The position numbers and the translations under genes were made by a program. Below are positions 19,054 through 28,551 of a DNA stretch of 64,000 bases, piece by piece (position 1 is the stretch's first letter; each line of letters opens with the position of its first letter). Under the pieces are notes generated by a model. It was not told the DNA's origin, did no database searches, and saw only the letters and a list, made by a program, of their open reading frames with translations. The DNA comes from Hyphomicrobiaceae bacterium (GTDB lineage: Bacteria; Pseudomonadota; Alphaproteobacteria; Rhizobiales; Hyphomicrobiaceae), in assembly GCA_041397645.1 (NCBI GenBank), contig JAWKWE010000004.1, forward strand, positions 248,001 to 312,000, read 5' to 3'.

Positions 19054-19809
19054 ATGACCAAGACTTTGCGGCCCTCGACAGCGTTCGTGCTCGCCGCCGG
19101 GCTGGGCACGCGCATGCGTCCGCTTACCAACGACATCCCTAAGCCTCTTGTAAAGCTCGACGGCAAGCCGCTCATCGATCACGCGCTGGATCGGCTGGCC
19201 GCGGCTGGCGTAACGCGCGCCATCGTTAACGTGCATCATCACGCCGATCAGCTGGAAGCACATCTGGCGAAACGCAAGCGCCCTCAGATCATCATCTCTG
19301 ACGAACGCGGACTTCTCCTCGAAACTGGAGGCGGCATCGCGCACGCGCTGCCACTTCTGGGTACGGATGCGTTCATCATCCATAACTCCGACAGCGTATG
19401 GATCGAAGGACCGGGCAGCAATCTTGAACGGCTACTCAATGCTTGGGACGAAACGCGGATGGACAGCTTGTTGCTCCTCGCACCCGCCACCACCAGCCTG
19501 GGTTACGAAGGCCGCGGCGATTTCTTCATGGATAGCAACGGGCGCCTGACGCGCCGCAGCGGCGCACTCGTGGCGCCATTTGTCTTCGCCGGCGTTTCAG
19601 TCGCGCATCCGCGTCTCCTCGATGGCGCGCCCAAGGGCAAGTTCTCGCTCAACATGCCTTGGGATACCGCCATCGAACGCGGGCGATTATTCGGCGTCCG
19701 GATGGAAGGCACTTGGATGCATGTCGGCGATCCCAAAGCCCTGAAAGCCGCGGAAGATCGTCTAAAGAACGACATGCCCGCAACTGCGCGTCCCAGAGCA
19801 TGCCCATGA
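19054..19809 (+). CDS. murU: Nucleotidyltransferase, MurU-like (MurNAc-1-phosphate uridylyltransferase)
   Basis: Start ATG 19054 with GGGAG upstream gives 251 residues. The N-terminal signature is LAAGLGTRMRPLTNDIPKPL at about 13-32, with Lys in PLVKLDGKP. NSDSVW supplies the metal-binding Asp, and GTWMHVGDP closes the active site. It joins UTP and a sugar-1-phosphate. Because it follows an AmgK-like kinase directly, the likely substrate is MurNAc-alpha-1-phosphate, giving UDP-MurNAc and bypassing de novo synthesis; in Pseudomonas this route gives intrinsic fosfomycin tolerance. Mannose-1-phosphate guanylyltransferase is the alternative name often given. Its stop overlaps the addB start (ATGA). 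Confidence 0.85.
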   Translation: MTKTLRPSTAFVLAAGLGTRMRPLTNDIPKPLVKLDGKPLIDHALDRLAAAGVTRAIVNVHHHADQLEAHLAKRKRPQIIISDERGLLLETGGGIAHALPLLGTDAFIIHNSDSVWIEGPGSNLERLLNAWDETRMDSLLLLAPATTSLGYEGRGDFFMDSNGRLTRRSGALVAPFVFAGVSVAHPRLLDGAPKGKFSLNMPWDTAIERGRLFGVRMEGTWMHVGDPKALKAAEDRLKNDMPATARPRACP

Positions 19810-22800
19810 CCGCCATCTATACCGTTCCAGCGGGAGAGCCGTTTCTGAAGCGTCTCGCCCATGCATTGATAAATGGAGACCTGCCGACTCCGGGTGGCCA
19901 ACCGCCGGGCATGCTCGAGTTGCCCGATATTACGCTTCTACTGCCCACACGCCGCGCCGCTCGTGCTTTACAGGATGCCTTCTTGTCCGCGGCCAGCGCG
20001 CGAGCTCTGTTGATGCCGCGCATTCGTCCCATCTCCGAGGGCGAAGACGATTTGACGCTTTTGTCCGGCTTGGCAGGTCTCACCACGCTCGGCGCAGACA
20101 TGCTCGACCTGCCGCCCGCAGTCTCTTCACTGGAACGCACACTTGCTTTAATGCAACTCGTCCTGCGTTGGCGCAGTGTCCTCGCGCAAGCCGAAGCGAG
20201 CGAGAGCGTCACCGGATCCAATACGCCCGCTCAGGCTGCTGCTCTCGCCGTCGAATTGGCAAAGCTCATGGATACGGTGGAGACTGAGGGGGTTGAATTC
20301 ACGAACCTGCAAGATCTGGTGCCTGAGACTTATGCCGCCCATTGGCAGCAGACGGTCGATTTCCTGCGCATCGTCACCCACGCTTGGCCCCTGTATCTGC
20401 AAGAGCGCGGCTTCGTATCCGCTGTCGGCAGACGCAATGCGATTATCGAGGCTGAGGCCGCGCGCCTTGCGTCCAGCACCTCGCGCGATCCTGTCATCGT
20501 TGCCGGTGTAACCGGCTCGATCCCTGCCACCGTGACGCTGATGCGCGCGGTCGCGTCATCGCCCAACGGCGCCATCGTGCTTCCCGCGCTTGATCTCGAC
20601 TTAGACGATGAAAGCTGGGAGGCGGTAAAAACTTCACCAGAGCATCCGCAGTTTGGTTTGCGAAAACTGCTCGATCAGCTCGGTGTTGCGCGTTCCGACG
20701 TGAAGGTCCTGCCCGGACAACGCGCACCAAAGCCGCGCGCCCAACGCGCACGCTTTATAAGCGAGGCGATGCGCCCTTCCGCGACGACAGAGCGCTGGCA
20801 CCATTACACCAAGGCCGTAAATCCCGATGATATCAAGACGGCGCTGGCCGGCGTATCGCTTATCGAAGCGCCTAGTGCACCAGATGAAGCCGAGGCCGTG
20901 GCGCTCATTCTCCGCGAAACTGTCGAAACGGCAGGGCGCACCGCTGCGCTGGTCTCGCCCGATCGTTTGCTCGCCCGCCGCGTCGCCATACGCCTGCAAA
21001 GCTGGGGCATTCGCGTGGACGATAGCGCCGGACGTCCCTTCGCCAAGACCGTCCCGGGTACTTTCCTCAATCTCGTGATAGACGCTGCCGTCAGCGACTA
21101 CGCTCCAGCCGAACTTATGGCGCTGCTGAAGCATCCGCTTTGCCGCCTCGGGCTCGAACCATTCGACGTTCGCCGTTTCGGTCGCGCGCTTGAGCTGATG
21201 GCGTTTCGCGCCCCGTATCTTGGACGTGGGTTCGTCGGCATCCAAGCGGCGCTCGACCACTCCGAGAAGCTCACCATGGAGAATGCGATCCAGCATCGCT
21301 CCGTACGCAGGCTCTGGGACGACGATAAAGCTGGCGCGCGCAACCTTGTCCAGCGCTTGGAAGACGCCTTTGCGCCGCTCACCGCGCTTTATACTGAAAT
21401 CGCAGTTCAACGGCCGCTGAAGACCTATGCCGCTGCCCACATCGCAGCCGCCGAGGCTCTTGCACGACTTGCGCCCGGCAATGGTGATCAGAGTGCTTCG
21501 CTAACTAATCCTCTATGGCAAGGCGAGGCCGGTGAAGCAGCCAATACCTTCTTTATCGGACTTCTCGACGACGCGATGCCATCGACGGATATTCATGCCG
21601 CCGACTATGCCGACCTTTATCGCGGTCTGCTTTCACGCGAGAATGTCCGCGAGCGCACCCCGGTTCATCCGCGCGTTTCAATCTGGGGGCCGTTCGAAGC
21701 GCGACTTCAGCAGCCAGACGTCATCGTGCTTGGCTCGTTGAATGACGGAACATGGCCGGAATCAGCCGACCCAGGTGCATGGCTAAATCGGCCCATGCGT
21801 GAACACCTCAAACTTCCCTCTCCGGAAGAAGATATCGGCCGCTCGGCTCACGACTTCATTTCTCTGATCGGCGCAGAGCGCGTCTACCTGACCCGCGCGC
21901 AAAAGATCAATGGCGTGCCCACGGTGCCTTCGCGCTGGCTGATGCGGCTCGATGCGCTGCTGAAAGGCGTCAAACTGACGGATGAACTAAAGCCTGACAA
22001 ACCGTGGCTGAACTGGGCGCGCTCCCGAGACGGTCTTGCAGACGCCGCGCGCATTCGCATCGTAGCGCCTGCGCCTGCCCCGGATCTGGCGCTTCGTCCA
22101 CGCAAGATGAGTGTCACCCGGGTAGAAGAGTGGATCCGCAATCCGTATGCAATTTTCGCCCGCCAAATTCTGGAACTGGAACCCCTTCCCGCGCTCGGTG
22201 AAGCCCCCGACCAGAGCCTACGCGGTGGCCTCGTCCACGAAGTGCTCGCGCAATTTGCGAAACGTTATCCCAACCAGCTGCCTGGAAATATGGTCGATGA
22301 GTTGAATGATATCGCACGCGACGTGTTGCGAGACTATACAGGCCATACGCGCGTTGCCGCCTTCTGGATGCCGCGTCTATCGCGGTTTCTGCATTGGTTT
22401 GCCGAAACCGAACTTACTCGCCGCGAGAACGTGGCCGCCGTCACCGCCGAGACGTCCGGCAGTCTCGTTATCGACGCACCGGCGGGCCCCTTCCGCCTGA
22501 CCGCGCGCGCCGACCGCATCGATGACACTTCCGGCGGTCTCATCATAACCGACTACAAGACCGGACAAGCGCCCACACCCAGCGCTGTGCAGTTGACGCG
22601 CGCACCGCAGTTGCCTTTGGAAGCCGCCATTGCCCTTGGCGGATCCGGCTTTCCCGGTCTTGCCGGCAAATCGGTAAAGGCCTTGCGCTACATCCGCGCG
22701 TCGGGAGGCGAACCGCCCGGCGAGGAAAAAACAGTTTCGGATGGCGATGTCGCATCGCTGGCTACCAAGGCCCGCGAGGGCCTGGAAAAACTCGTCGCGC

Positions 22801-22925
22801 TTTACGACGATCCAAAAACGCCTTATCGCGCCGTGCGCCGGGCAGGCTTTCGCTATGATTACGATGACTACGCGACGTTGGCGCGAGTCGCGGAATGGTC
22901 GGCGCATGTGGACGAGGAGGAGTAA
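19806..22925 (+). CDS. addB: Double-strand break repair protein AddB
   Basis: About 1039 residues from the ATG at 19806, which overlaps the murU stop as ATGA; ATG 19800 is two codons upstream. AddB has a helicase-like but inactive N-terminal part and a C-terminal PD-(D/E)XK nuclease, visible as FRLTARADRIDD, LIITDYKTGQAP and QLPLEAAI. I do not see the four-cysteine iron-sulphur cluster of Firmicute AddB, in line with alphaproteobacterial AddB. With AddA it processes DNA ends for RecA loading. The long gene is followed after four bases by addA. Confidence 0.95.
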   Translation: MTAIYTVPAGEPFLKRLAHALINGDLPTPGGQPPGMLELPDITLLLPTRRAARALQDAFLSAASARALLMPRIRPISEGEDDLTLLSGLAGLTTLGADMLDLPPAVSSLERTLALMQLVLRWRSVLAQAEASESVTGSNTPAQAAALAVELAKLMDTVETEGVEFTNLQDLVPETYAAHWQQTVDFLRIVTHAWPLYLQERGFVSAVGRRNAIIEAEAARLASSTSRDPVIVAGVTGSIPATVTLMRAVASSPNGAIVLPALDLDLDDESWEAVKTSPEHPQFGLRKLLDQLGVARSDVKVLPGQRAPKPRAQRARFISEAMRPSATTERWHHYTKAVNPDDIKTALAGVSLIEAPSAPDEAEAVALILRETVETAGRTAALVSPDRLLARRVAIRLQSWGIRVDDSAGRPFAKTVPGTFLNLVIDAAVSDYAPAELMALLKHPLCRLGLEPFDVRRFGRALELMAFRAPYLGRGFVGIQAALDHSEKLTMENAIQHRSVRRLWDDDKAGARNLVQRLEDAFAPLTALYTEIAVQRPLKTYAAAHIAAAEALARLAPGNGDQSASLTNPLWQGEAGEAANTFFIGLLDDAMPSTDIHAADYADLYRGLLSRENVRERTPVHPRVSIWGPFEARLQQPDVIVLGSLNDGTWPESADPGAWLNRPMREHLKLPSPEEDIGRSAHDFISLIGAERVYLTRAQKINGVPTVPSRWLMRLDALLKGVKLTDELKPDKPWLNWARSRDGLADAARIRIVAPAPAPDLALRPRKMSVTRVEEWIRNPYAIFARQILELEPLPALGEAPDQSLRGGLVHEVLAQFAKRYPNQLPGNMVDELNDIARDVLRDYTGHTRVAAFWMPRLSRFLHWFAETELTRRENVAAVTAETSGSLVIDAPAGPFRLTARADRIDDTSGGLIITDYKTGQAPTPSAVQLTRAPQLPLEAAIALGGSGFPGLAGKSVKALRYIRASGGEPPGEEKTVSDGDVASLATKAREGLEKLVALYDDPKTPYRAVRRAGFRYDYDDYATLARVAEWSAHVDEEE

Positions 22926-22929
22926 ACCT

Positions 22930-25900
22930 GTGAGCAAACCTCTCGACCACATGAACATCGAAGACGTCCGCCGCAGAACTGACATGGCGCAAGCAGAGGC
23001 CGCCGATCCTTCGGCGTCGGTCTGGGTCAGCGCCAACGCGGGTACGGGTAAGACTCACGTTCTTACCAATCGCGTGTTGCGACTCCTGCTCGCAGGGACG
23101 GAGCCGGCTCGCATTTTGTGTCTTACCTACACGAAGGCCGCTGCCGCTGAAATGTCGAAGCGCGTGTTCGACAAACTCGCACAATGGGTGACAGCCGAAC
23201 AAAGCGACCTTGAAGCCGCGCTCGCCGCACTAACCGGACAGGACCCGACGCCCGCCGACCTCGCCCGCGCACGCACGCTGTTTACGGTTGCCATCGAGAC
23301 GCCCGGCGGTTTGAAGGTGCAGACCATTCATGCCTTCGCGGAGCGCCTGCTACAGCGCTTTCCACTGGAGGCGAACGTTCCGCCCGGCTTTCGCATTCTC
23401 GATGACGCACAACGGCGCGACATCGTTGGCCGCGCCATAGATGCAACTATCGCAGAGGCCACGGCGCGGCCGAACAATCCGCTCGGCGATGCCCTTAACA
23501 TTGTCATCGGCTACGCGGCCGACGCGAGCTTCGATGAGCTGCTCACCAGTATGCTTGATGAACATCGCTGGTTGACCGAGGCAAGCCGCATCGAGGAAGG
23601 ACGCAACGCGGATATATTTTCCGGAGCTGAGCGCCTCTTGCGACGGCACTTCTCCGTCCGCCAGGGCGCGGACCGTTCAGCCATCGAGGAGGAGCGCGCG
23701 CTCGTTATAAACGACGAACAGATTCTCGCGCTACGTGATCATCTGGCGAGCGGCTCCAAGAGCGACATTGATTTGGCCGCTTCGCTCGCCCAAGCGATGT
23801 CGACGCATCTGCTTAAGGACCGCGGCAAGGCGCTGTGCGCCTACCTCCTGACAAAATCAGATTCTCCCAGAGACAGACTAATGACGAAAGGTCTGGCGGA
23901 CAGCCGGCCCGATCTGTTGAGGATTGCCGAGGATGCTCAATCGCGGATTGCCGAGCTTACGGCTGAGTTGAAGGCCATAACCGTCGTGGAGGCAACACTC
24001 GCTCTCTATCGGCTGGCGGATCGCATTCTGCAGTACTACCGCGAGTCGAAAGCTGCTGCCGGTGCTCTGGACTTCGACGACTTGATTGGCCGTACCATCA
24101 GTCTTCTATCCAATTCATCGTCGGCCGACTGGGTCTTGTACAAACTCGATGGCGGCCTCGATCATATCCTCGTCGACGAGGCTCAAGACACCAGTCCCGA
24201 ACAGTGGTCTATCATCGAAGCACTGGCTCGCGAGTTCTTCTCAGGTAGCGGCGCGCGTGAGGGCGTCGTGCGCACGTTGTTTGCCGTCGGTGACGAGAAG
24301 CAATCGATCTACTCGTTCCAGGGCGCGGAGCCTGAACGCTTCAAGAAGATGGGCGAATTGTTCGCTCAGTTTGCCCGCCAAGCCACCATGACTTGGCGGG
24401 ACGTGCCGCTGAATCTTTCCTTCCGCACTGTGCAGACCGTGCTCGATGCCGTGGACCGTGTTTTTTCCGACGGCAGCCGCACGCCCGGCCTCACCGCTTC
24501 TCCAGGACAAGTCATTCGCCATATTGCAAGCCGTCACGGAGCTGCAGGCCTGGTTGAAGTCTGGGAAACCGAAGCCCATGGCGGCGACGCCGACGCCAAT
24601 CCATGGGAACCGCTGTCTGAGACAAGTGAGCGGGCTCCGGCAAACCGTTTGGCTGAACGAATAGCCGCAACCATCGAGAGATGGTTGAAGAACGGCGCGA
24701 TCCTGCCCTCCACCGGCAAGCCGATCACAGCCGGCGACATCCTGATCTTGGTACGCAAGCGCAATCCGTTCGCGGTTCCTATGGTCGCTGCCCTCAAGAC
24801 CCGGCTCATTCCGGTCGCGGGTTCCGATCGGGTCCAACTGACCGAGCAAGTTGCCGTCAAGGATCTGATCGCGCTCGGCGACTTCCTCACGTTACCGGAA
24901 GATGATCTGGCGCTTGCAACGGTGCTGAAGGGCCCGCTCTTCAACCTCACCGACGATGATCTTCTCGCCGTCGCACCGGGACGCAAAGGAGCGTTGTGGA
25001 AGGCGTTTCTCGCGCACGCGGACACCACACCGCGTTATCGCCCGGCGGCCGAAACCTTGAAGCGATGGCGCTCCAAAGCCGATTTCATCCCGCCGTTCGA
25101 GTTCTATTCCGCGCTTCTCGATCGCGACGGCGGCCGCGCGCTAATGCTCAATCGTCTGGGGCCGGAATCGGCGGACTCCATCGATGAGTTCCTAGAGTTG
25201 GCGCTCGGCTTTGACGATGGCGCACCGCCATCTCTAACGGGCTTTCTCGCCAGCCTACGTGAAGGCGGTCACGAGGTGAAACGCGACATGGAGCACGGGC
25301 GCAACGAGGTTCGCGTCATGACCGTGCACGGCGCGAAAGGCCTTGAAGCGCCGATCGTGTTCCTGCCGGATACCTGCACGACCTCTAGCGGCGACAGTCC
25401 CGGCATGAAGCTTCTCACTCTCGAAAACGCTCAACGGCCAGAGGGCCTTTCGGCTCCTGTCGCATGGGCCGTCAAAGGCACGTCAAGTCTTGAAGGGTTG
25501 CGCCAGGCAAACGCTGCACAAAAGGCGCGGGACATGCAAGAGCGCAACCGCCTCCTCTATGTCGCCATGACGCGCGCGCGAGATCGTCTCTACGTAGCAG
25601 GCTTTGAGGGCCGCAGGCAGAGGCCCGCGGACTGCTGGTATGATCTCATCAAAGATGCTCTCGAACCGATACTGACACCGTGTGAGGACAACGGCTTCAA
25701 TGTGCGGCGCTTCGAAGCCGTGCAATCTGCCGAAGTGGAAAAAACAAAAGAGTCGCCGCTGGCTCATTATCCGCCCATGGCACTTCCGAGCTTTGCGGTG
25801 AAACGCGCACCCGTAGAGCCGCAACTCGCTGTTCCCCTGGCGCCATCGCGGCTTGAACCTTACGCACCGGATTCGGAAGGTGAACCTGTCTATCGCGCTG

Positions 25901-26511
25901 AGCGAGCGCCTGGCGACAACTTCGACAGGCCGTCGCCGTTGCTTCTCGCGGAGGGCGGACGCTTCCTGCGCGGCACGCTGACCCACGCACTCCTTGAACA
26001 TCTCCCGCACATCCCACCTGAAAAACGCGAAAGTGCCGCCAAAGCATTTATAGAGCGCCGAGGTGCGGGGCTTTCCCCCAACGTCCGCGCGAGCATCGTG
26101 AAAGAAGCATCCGCGATTCTGGCAGATGCTGCCTTCGCGCCGATTTTCAGCCCCGACAGCCGCGCCGAGGTCTCTATCGCCGCCACTTTGCCGCGACCGA
26201 CCGGCGCAGGCCCTGCTCTCAAATTGAGCGGGCAGATTGATAGGCTGGTCGTGCTCGAGCGCGAGGTGCTCATAATTGATTACAAGACCAATCGCCCGCC
26301 CCCAAGGCTGGTGGAAGCGGTTGCACCCGCCTACCTTTATCAGCTGGCCGCCTACGTTCTGGCTCTTAGCGAAATTTACCCAGGAAAGAAGGTCCGCGCC
26401 GCTTTACTGTGGACGGACGGGCCCAATCTGATGGAAGTGCCAGGACCCGTAATTCAGACCTATATTCGGCAACTGTGGGATCTCGACCCCGCCAGTCTTG
26501 ACGCTTCCTGA
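22930..26511 (+). CDS. addA: Double-strand break repair helicase-nuclease AddA
   Basis: About 1193 residues. The start GTG 22930 is chosen for GGAGGAG seven bases upstream, part of the addB end. It is a superfamily 1A helicase: Walker A SANAGTGKTHVLT near 29-41, motif II LVDEAQDTSPEQW, motif III GDEKQSIYSFQGA, motif V MTVHGAKGLEAP and motif VI YVAMTRARDRLY. The C-terminal nuclease shows LSGQIDRLVV, LIIDYKTNRPP and YQLAAY. It forms the AddAB complex, the RecBCD counterpart. The order murU-addB-addA-trxA is common in Rhizobiales. Confidence 0.96.
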   Translation: MSKPLDHMNIEDVRRRTDMAQAEAADPSASVWVSANAGTGKTHVLTNRVLRLLLAGTEPARILCLTYTKAAAAEMSKRVFDKLAQWVTAEQSDLEAALAALTGQDPTPADLARARTLFTVAIETPGGLKVQTIHAFAERLLQRFPLEANVPPGFRILDDAQRRDIVGRAIDATIAEATARPNNPLGDALNIVIGYAADASFDELLTSMLDEHRWLTEASRIEEGRNADIFSGAERLLRRHFSVRQGADRSAIEEERALVINDEQILALRDHLASGSKSDIDLAASLAQAMSTHLLKDRGKALCAYLLTKSDSPRDRLMTKGLADSRPDLLRIAEDAQSRIAELTAELKAITVVEATLALYRLADRILQYYRESKAAAGALDFDDLIGRTISLLSNSSSADWVLYKLDGGLDHILVDEAQDTSPEQWSIIEALAREFFSGSGAREGVVRTLFAVGDEKQSIYSFQGAEPERFKKMGELFAQFARQATMTWRDVPLNLSFRTVQTVLDAVDRVFSDGSRTPGLTASPGQVIRHIASRHGAAGLVEVWETEAHGGDADANPWEPLSETSERAPANRLAERIAATIERWLKNGAILPSTGKPITAGDILILVRKRNPFAVPMVAALKTRLIPVAGSDRVQLTEQVAVKDLIALGDFLTLPEDDLALATVLKGPLFNLTDDDLLAVAPGRKGALWKAFLAHADTTPRYRPAAETLKRWRSKADFIPPFEFYSALLDRDGGRALMLNRLGPESADSIDEFLELALGFDDGAPPSLTGFLASLREGGHEVKRDMEHGRNEVRVMTVHGAKGLEAPIVFLPDTCTTSSGDSPGMKLLTLENAQRPEGLSAPVAWAVKGTSSLEGLRQANAAQKARDMQERNRLLYVAMTRARDRLYVAGFEGRRQRPADCWYDLIKDALEPILTPCEDNGFNVRRFEAVQSAEVEKTKESPLAHYPPMALPSFAVKRAPVEPQLAVPLAPSRLEPYAPDSEGEPVYRAERAPGDNFDRPSPLLLAEGGRFLRGTLTHALLEHLPHIPPEKRESAAKAFIERRGAGLSPNVRASIVKEASAILADAAFAPIFSPDSRAEVSIAATLPRPTGAGPALKLSGQIDRLVVLEREVLIIDYKTNRPPPRLVEAVAPAYLYQLAAYVLALSEIYPGKKVRAALLWTDGPNLMEVPGPVIQTYIRQLWDLDPASLDAS

Positions 26512-26646
26512 CCCAGTTCCTACCTATGCTGCGACCGGTTTGGGGCTTGGACGGGACCTGTTCTGACCCCGACAGACGCGATAGTCTAATCGCGATTCAG
26601 ATAACGCAGAGGTGCCCGATTTGGGGCCTCGACGAGGAGAAAAAAC

Positions 26647-26973
26647 ATGGCGAATGCCGTTACCGATGCAAGCTTCGAACAGGAAGTTCTGAAGTCTAAC
26701 GAGCCTGTCCTTGTTGACTTTCACGCCCAGTGGTGCGGCCCGTGCAAGGCCATGGCGCCGGCGCTCGATCAGGTTGCCGCCGAGCTCAAGGGTAAGGTCA
26801 AGGTCGTCAAAGTCGACGTTGACGAGAACCCGGGTGTGACAGGTACCTATGGCATCCGCGCCATGCCGACGCTGCTGCTCTTCAAAGGCGGTAAGGTCGC
26901 TGCTCAGCATACTGGCGCGATCGTCCAAAAGAAGAAGCTTGAAGATTGGATCACGCAGAGCGTAATTGCTTAA
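26647..26973 (+). CDS. trxA: Thioredoxin
   Basis: A 108-residue cytosolic thioredoxin with the redox motif WCGPCK at about 29-34, the buried Asp in VLVDFHAQWC, the cis-proline loop MPTLLLFKGG, and an intact C-terminal helix. The start ATG follows GAGGAGAAAAAAC. It reduces disulphides of target enzymes, possibly including the ArsC encoded in this window, which belongs to a Cys-triad family. It lies downstream of addA with about 135 bases between, so it may have its own promoter. A hairpin terminator follows. Confidence 0.97.
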   Translation: MANAVTDASFEQEVLKSNEPVLVDFHAQWCGPCKAMAPALDQVAAELKGKVKVVKVDVDENPGVTGTYGIRAMPTLLLFKGGKVAAQHTGAIVQKKKLEDWITQSVIA

Positions 26974-27005
26974 GGCTGAACGCTCTTAGGACTTGAACAA
27001 AACCG

Positions 27006-27040
27006 AAGGCCTGCACGTCAACAGCGTGCGGGCCTTTTTA
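27006..27040 (+). terminator. Rho-independent terminator of trxA
   Basis: AAGGCCtGCACG pairs with CGTGCgGGCCTT around a short loop and ends in a run of five T. It begins 33 bases after the trxA stop. Confidence 0.85.
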
Positions 27041-27075
27041 TATTGGCTCCGAAAATCCCAACCGGGATTTCTGGC

Positions 27076-27318
27076 TCAACCGGGATTCTGGTCAGTCTTG
27101 GTCGGTTGCGGCTCGAAGAGATCGCACACGTGCATCTCGTCGATCAGCTTAGGGCTGGTCGCATGCTCGTTATAAGCCAGTTTGCAGTAACCGAATTCCG
27201 AATAATCGTTGAGCCAAGCATGCTGACAGCGCTTACAGCACTTCAGTTGGCTCACCGCGAGCAACAGTTGTTCGATATCAAACACCGTGACACACCACGG
27301 ACCGCATCGGATAAACAA
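27076..27318 (-). CDS. Possible small cysteine-containing protein
   Basis: A minus-strand frame of up to 80 residues fills most of the gap between trxA and the TSUP gene. Its central part reads LKCCKRCQHAWLND, then GYCKLAY and MHVCDLFEPQ. The spacing of these cysteines resembles a small zinc-binding domain, and the frame is more convincing than the opposite strand. No ATG or good ribosome-binding site is present: TTG 27318, GTG 27285 and GTG 27255 are candidates. No family is recognised. It would converge on trxA. Confidence 0.35.
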   Translation of the reverse strand: MFIRCGPWCVTVFDIEQLLLAVSQLKCCKRCQHAWLNDYSEFGYCKLAYNEHATSPKLIDEMHVCDLFEPQPTKTDQNPG

Positions 27319-27377
27319 ATCATACCCCAGCCATCGCCGATGGCAATCTCAACATCTGCGGCACAACGGAGCGGCCA

Positions 27378-28124
27378 GTGGACCCGACGATTATTCTTCT
27401 GCTGGCCGTCACAGCTGCGCTCGCTGGCTTTATCGACGCGATTGCAGGCGGAGGCGGCTTGCTGACGCTGCCTGCGCTGCTGCTGGCGGGCATGCCTCCC
27501 AACATGGCAATCGCCACCAACAAACTTCAGGGTACATTCGGCGTAGCAGCGGCCAGCTACAGCTTTCACCGCGCCGGACAAATCGATTGGAGTACATTGC
27601 GCCCCGCGATCGTGGGGACAGCCGCAGGAGCTGTGCTTGGCGCGCTTGTAATTTCCCACGTCGATGCGAGCTGGCTACGGCCCATCGTTCCCTACGCTCT
27701 TATGGCGGCCGCGCTTTATTTTGCGCTAGCGCCCTATCTGCGCGCGCATGCGCCGCGCACCGCCCTTCCCGCACGCGCGTTTGCAATTGGTCTTGCCGCG
27801 CCTGTCGGCTTTTACGACGGCGTGTTCGGGCCTGGCGCCGGCTCGCTTTATATGCTCGCCTTTCTTGCCTTCGCCGGAGTCGATCTGCTGACCGCGACCG
27901 CACGTACGAAGGTCTTGAACTTCACATCCAATATCGTGTCGCTGGCGGTGTTCGCACTGAGCGGACAGGTCAACTTCGCCGTCGGACTGCCGATGGCGTT
28001 GGGCCAGGCGTTGGGCGCCTGGATCGGCTCGCACGTCGCACTTCGCCACGGCGCATGGATCATCCGTCCGCTTCTGATCGCGACGACAAGTGCGGCGGCG
28101 ATCAAGCTATGGATGCAGTCTTAA
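27378..28124 (+). CDS. TSUP (TauE/SafE) family membrane permease
   Basis: A 248-residue integral membrane protein with about eight helices. GTG 27378 follows a GGAG site. Family marks are the N-terminal GFIDAIAGGGGLLTLPALL with PPNMAIATNKLQ, and the repeated half-site GFYDGVFGPGAGS followed by LTATARTKVLNFTSN, each half giving one inverted repeat. TSUP proteins move sulphur- or carbon-containing organic anions such as sulphite, sulphoacetate or taurine products; the substrate here cannot be told. It is not linked to sulphonate genes. It converges on the DUF779 gene with only about 20 bases between. Confidence 0.9.
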   Translation: MDPTIILLLAVTAALAGFIDAIAGGGGLLTLPALLLAGMPPNMAIATNKLQGTFGVAAASYSFHRAGQIDWSTLRPAIVGTAAGAVLGALVISHVDASWLRPIVPYALMAAALYFALAPYLRAHAPRTALPARAFAIGLAAPVGFYDGVFGPGAGSLYMLAFLAFAGVDLLTATARTKVLNFTSNIVSLAVFALSGQVNFAVGLPMALGQALGAWIGSHVALRHGAWIIRPLLIATTSAAAIKLWMQS

Positions 28125-28143
28125 CTCAGTTGATATGCGCGTA

Positions 28144-28551
28144 TCACCCCGGCGGATGCTCCGCACCCGTCGGCGGCGGACCCATGCGGTCGAGCGCCTC
28201 CACCTCCTTGTCCGTGTAAACCCGCGAACGAGTGAGAAAGCGCACGCCTTCGGGGCTCTCGACTGAGAAGCCTGAACCGCGTCCTGGAACAACATCGATG
28301 ATCAGCGCGGTGTGTTGCCAATACTCGAATTGCGATTTGCCCATGTAGAATGGCTGGCCGCCTATCTCCCCGATGTAGACGTCCTGGGCACCAACCTTGA
28401 ACTCGGCGCGCGGATAACACATCGGCGCGGAGCCGTCGCAGCATCCACCCGACTGATGAAAGAGCAGCGGACCGTGTATGCCGGTCAACTTCTTGATCAG
28501 CTGCAACGTTTCAGGCGTGGCGGTCACCCGGCTAATGGCGGTTATGGTCAT
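28144..28551 (-). CDS. DUF779 family protein
   Basis: A 135-residue protein of the DUF779 family, recognised from HQSGGCCDGSAPMCYP at about 32-47 and the later IGGQPFYMGKSQFEYWQHT. The cysteines of GGCCDGS and MC are likely to bind a metal or a reactive aldehyde; this is inference. DUF779 genes are regularly found beside aldehyde dehydrogenases of the AldB/ExaC type, as here. The start overlaps the stop of the isochorismatase-like gene (ATGA), so the two are translationally coupled. Biochemical function is not established. Confidence 0.88.
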   Translation of the reverse strand: MTITAISRVTATPETLQLIKKLTGIHGPLLFHQSGGCCDGSAPMCYPRAEFKVGAQDVYIGEIGGQPFYMGKSQFEYWQHTALIIDVVPGRGSGFSVESPEGVRFLTRSRVYTDKEVEALDRMGPPPTGAEHPPG

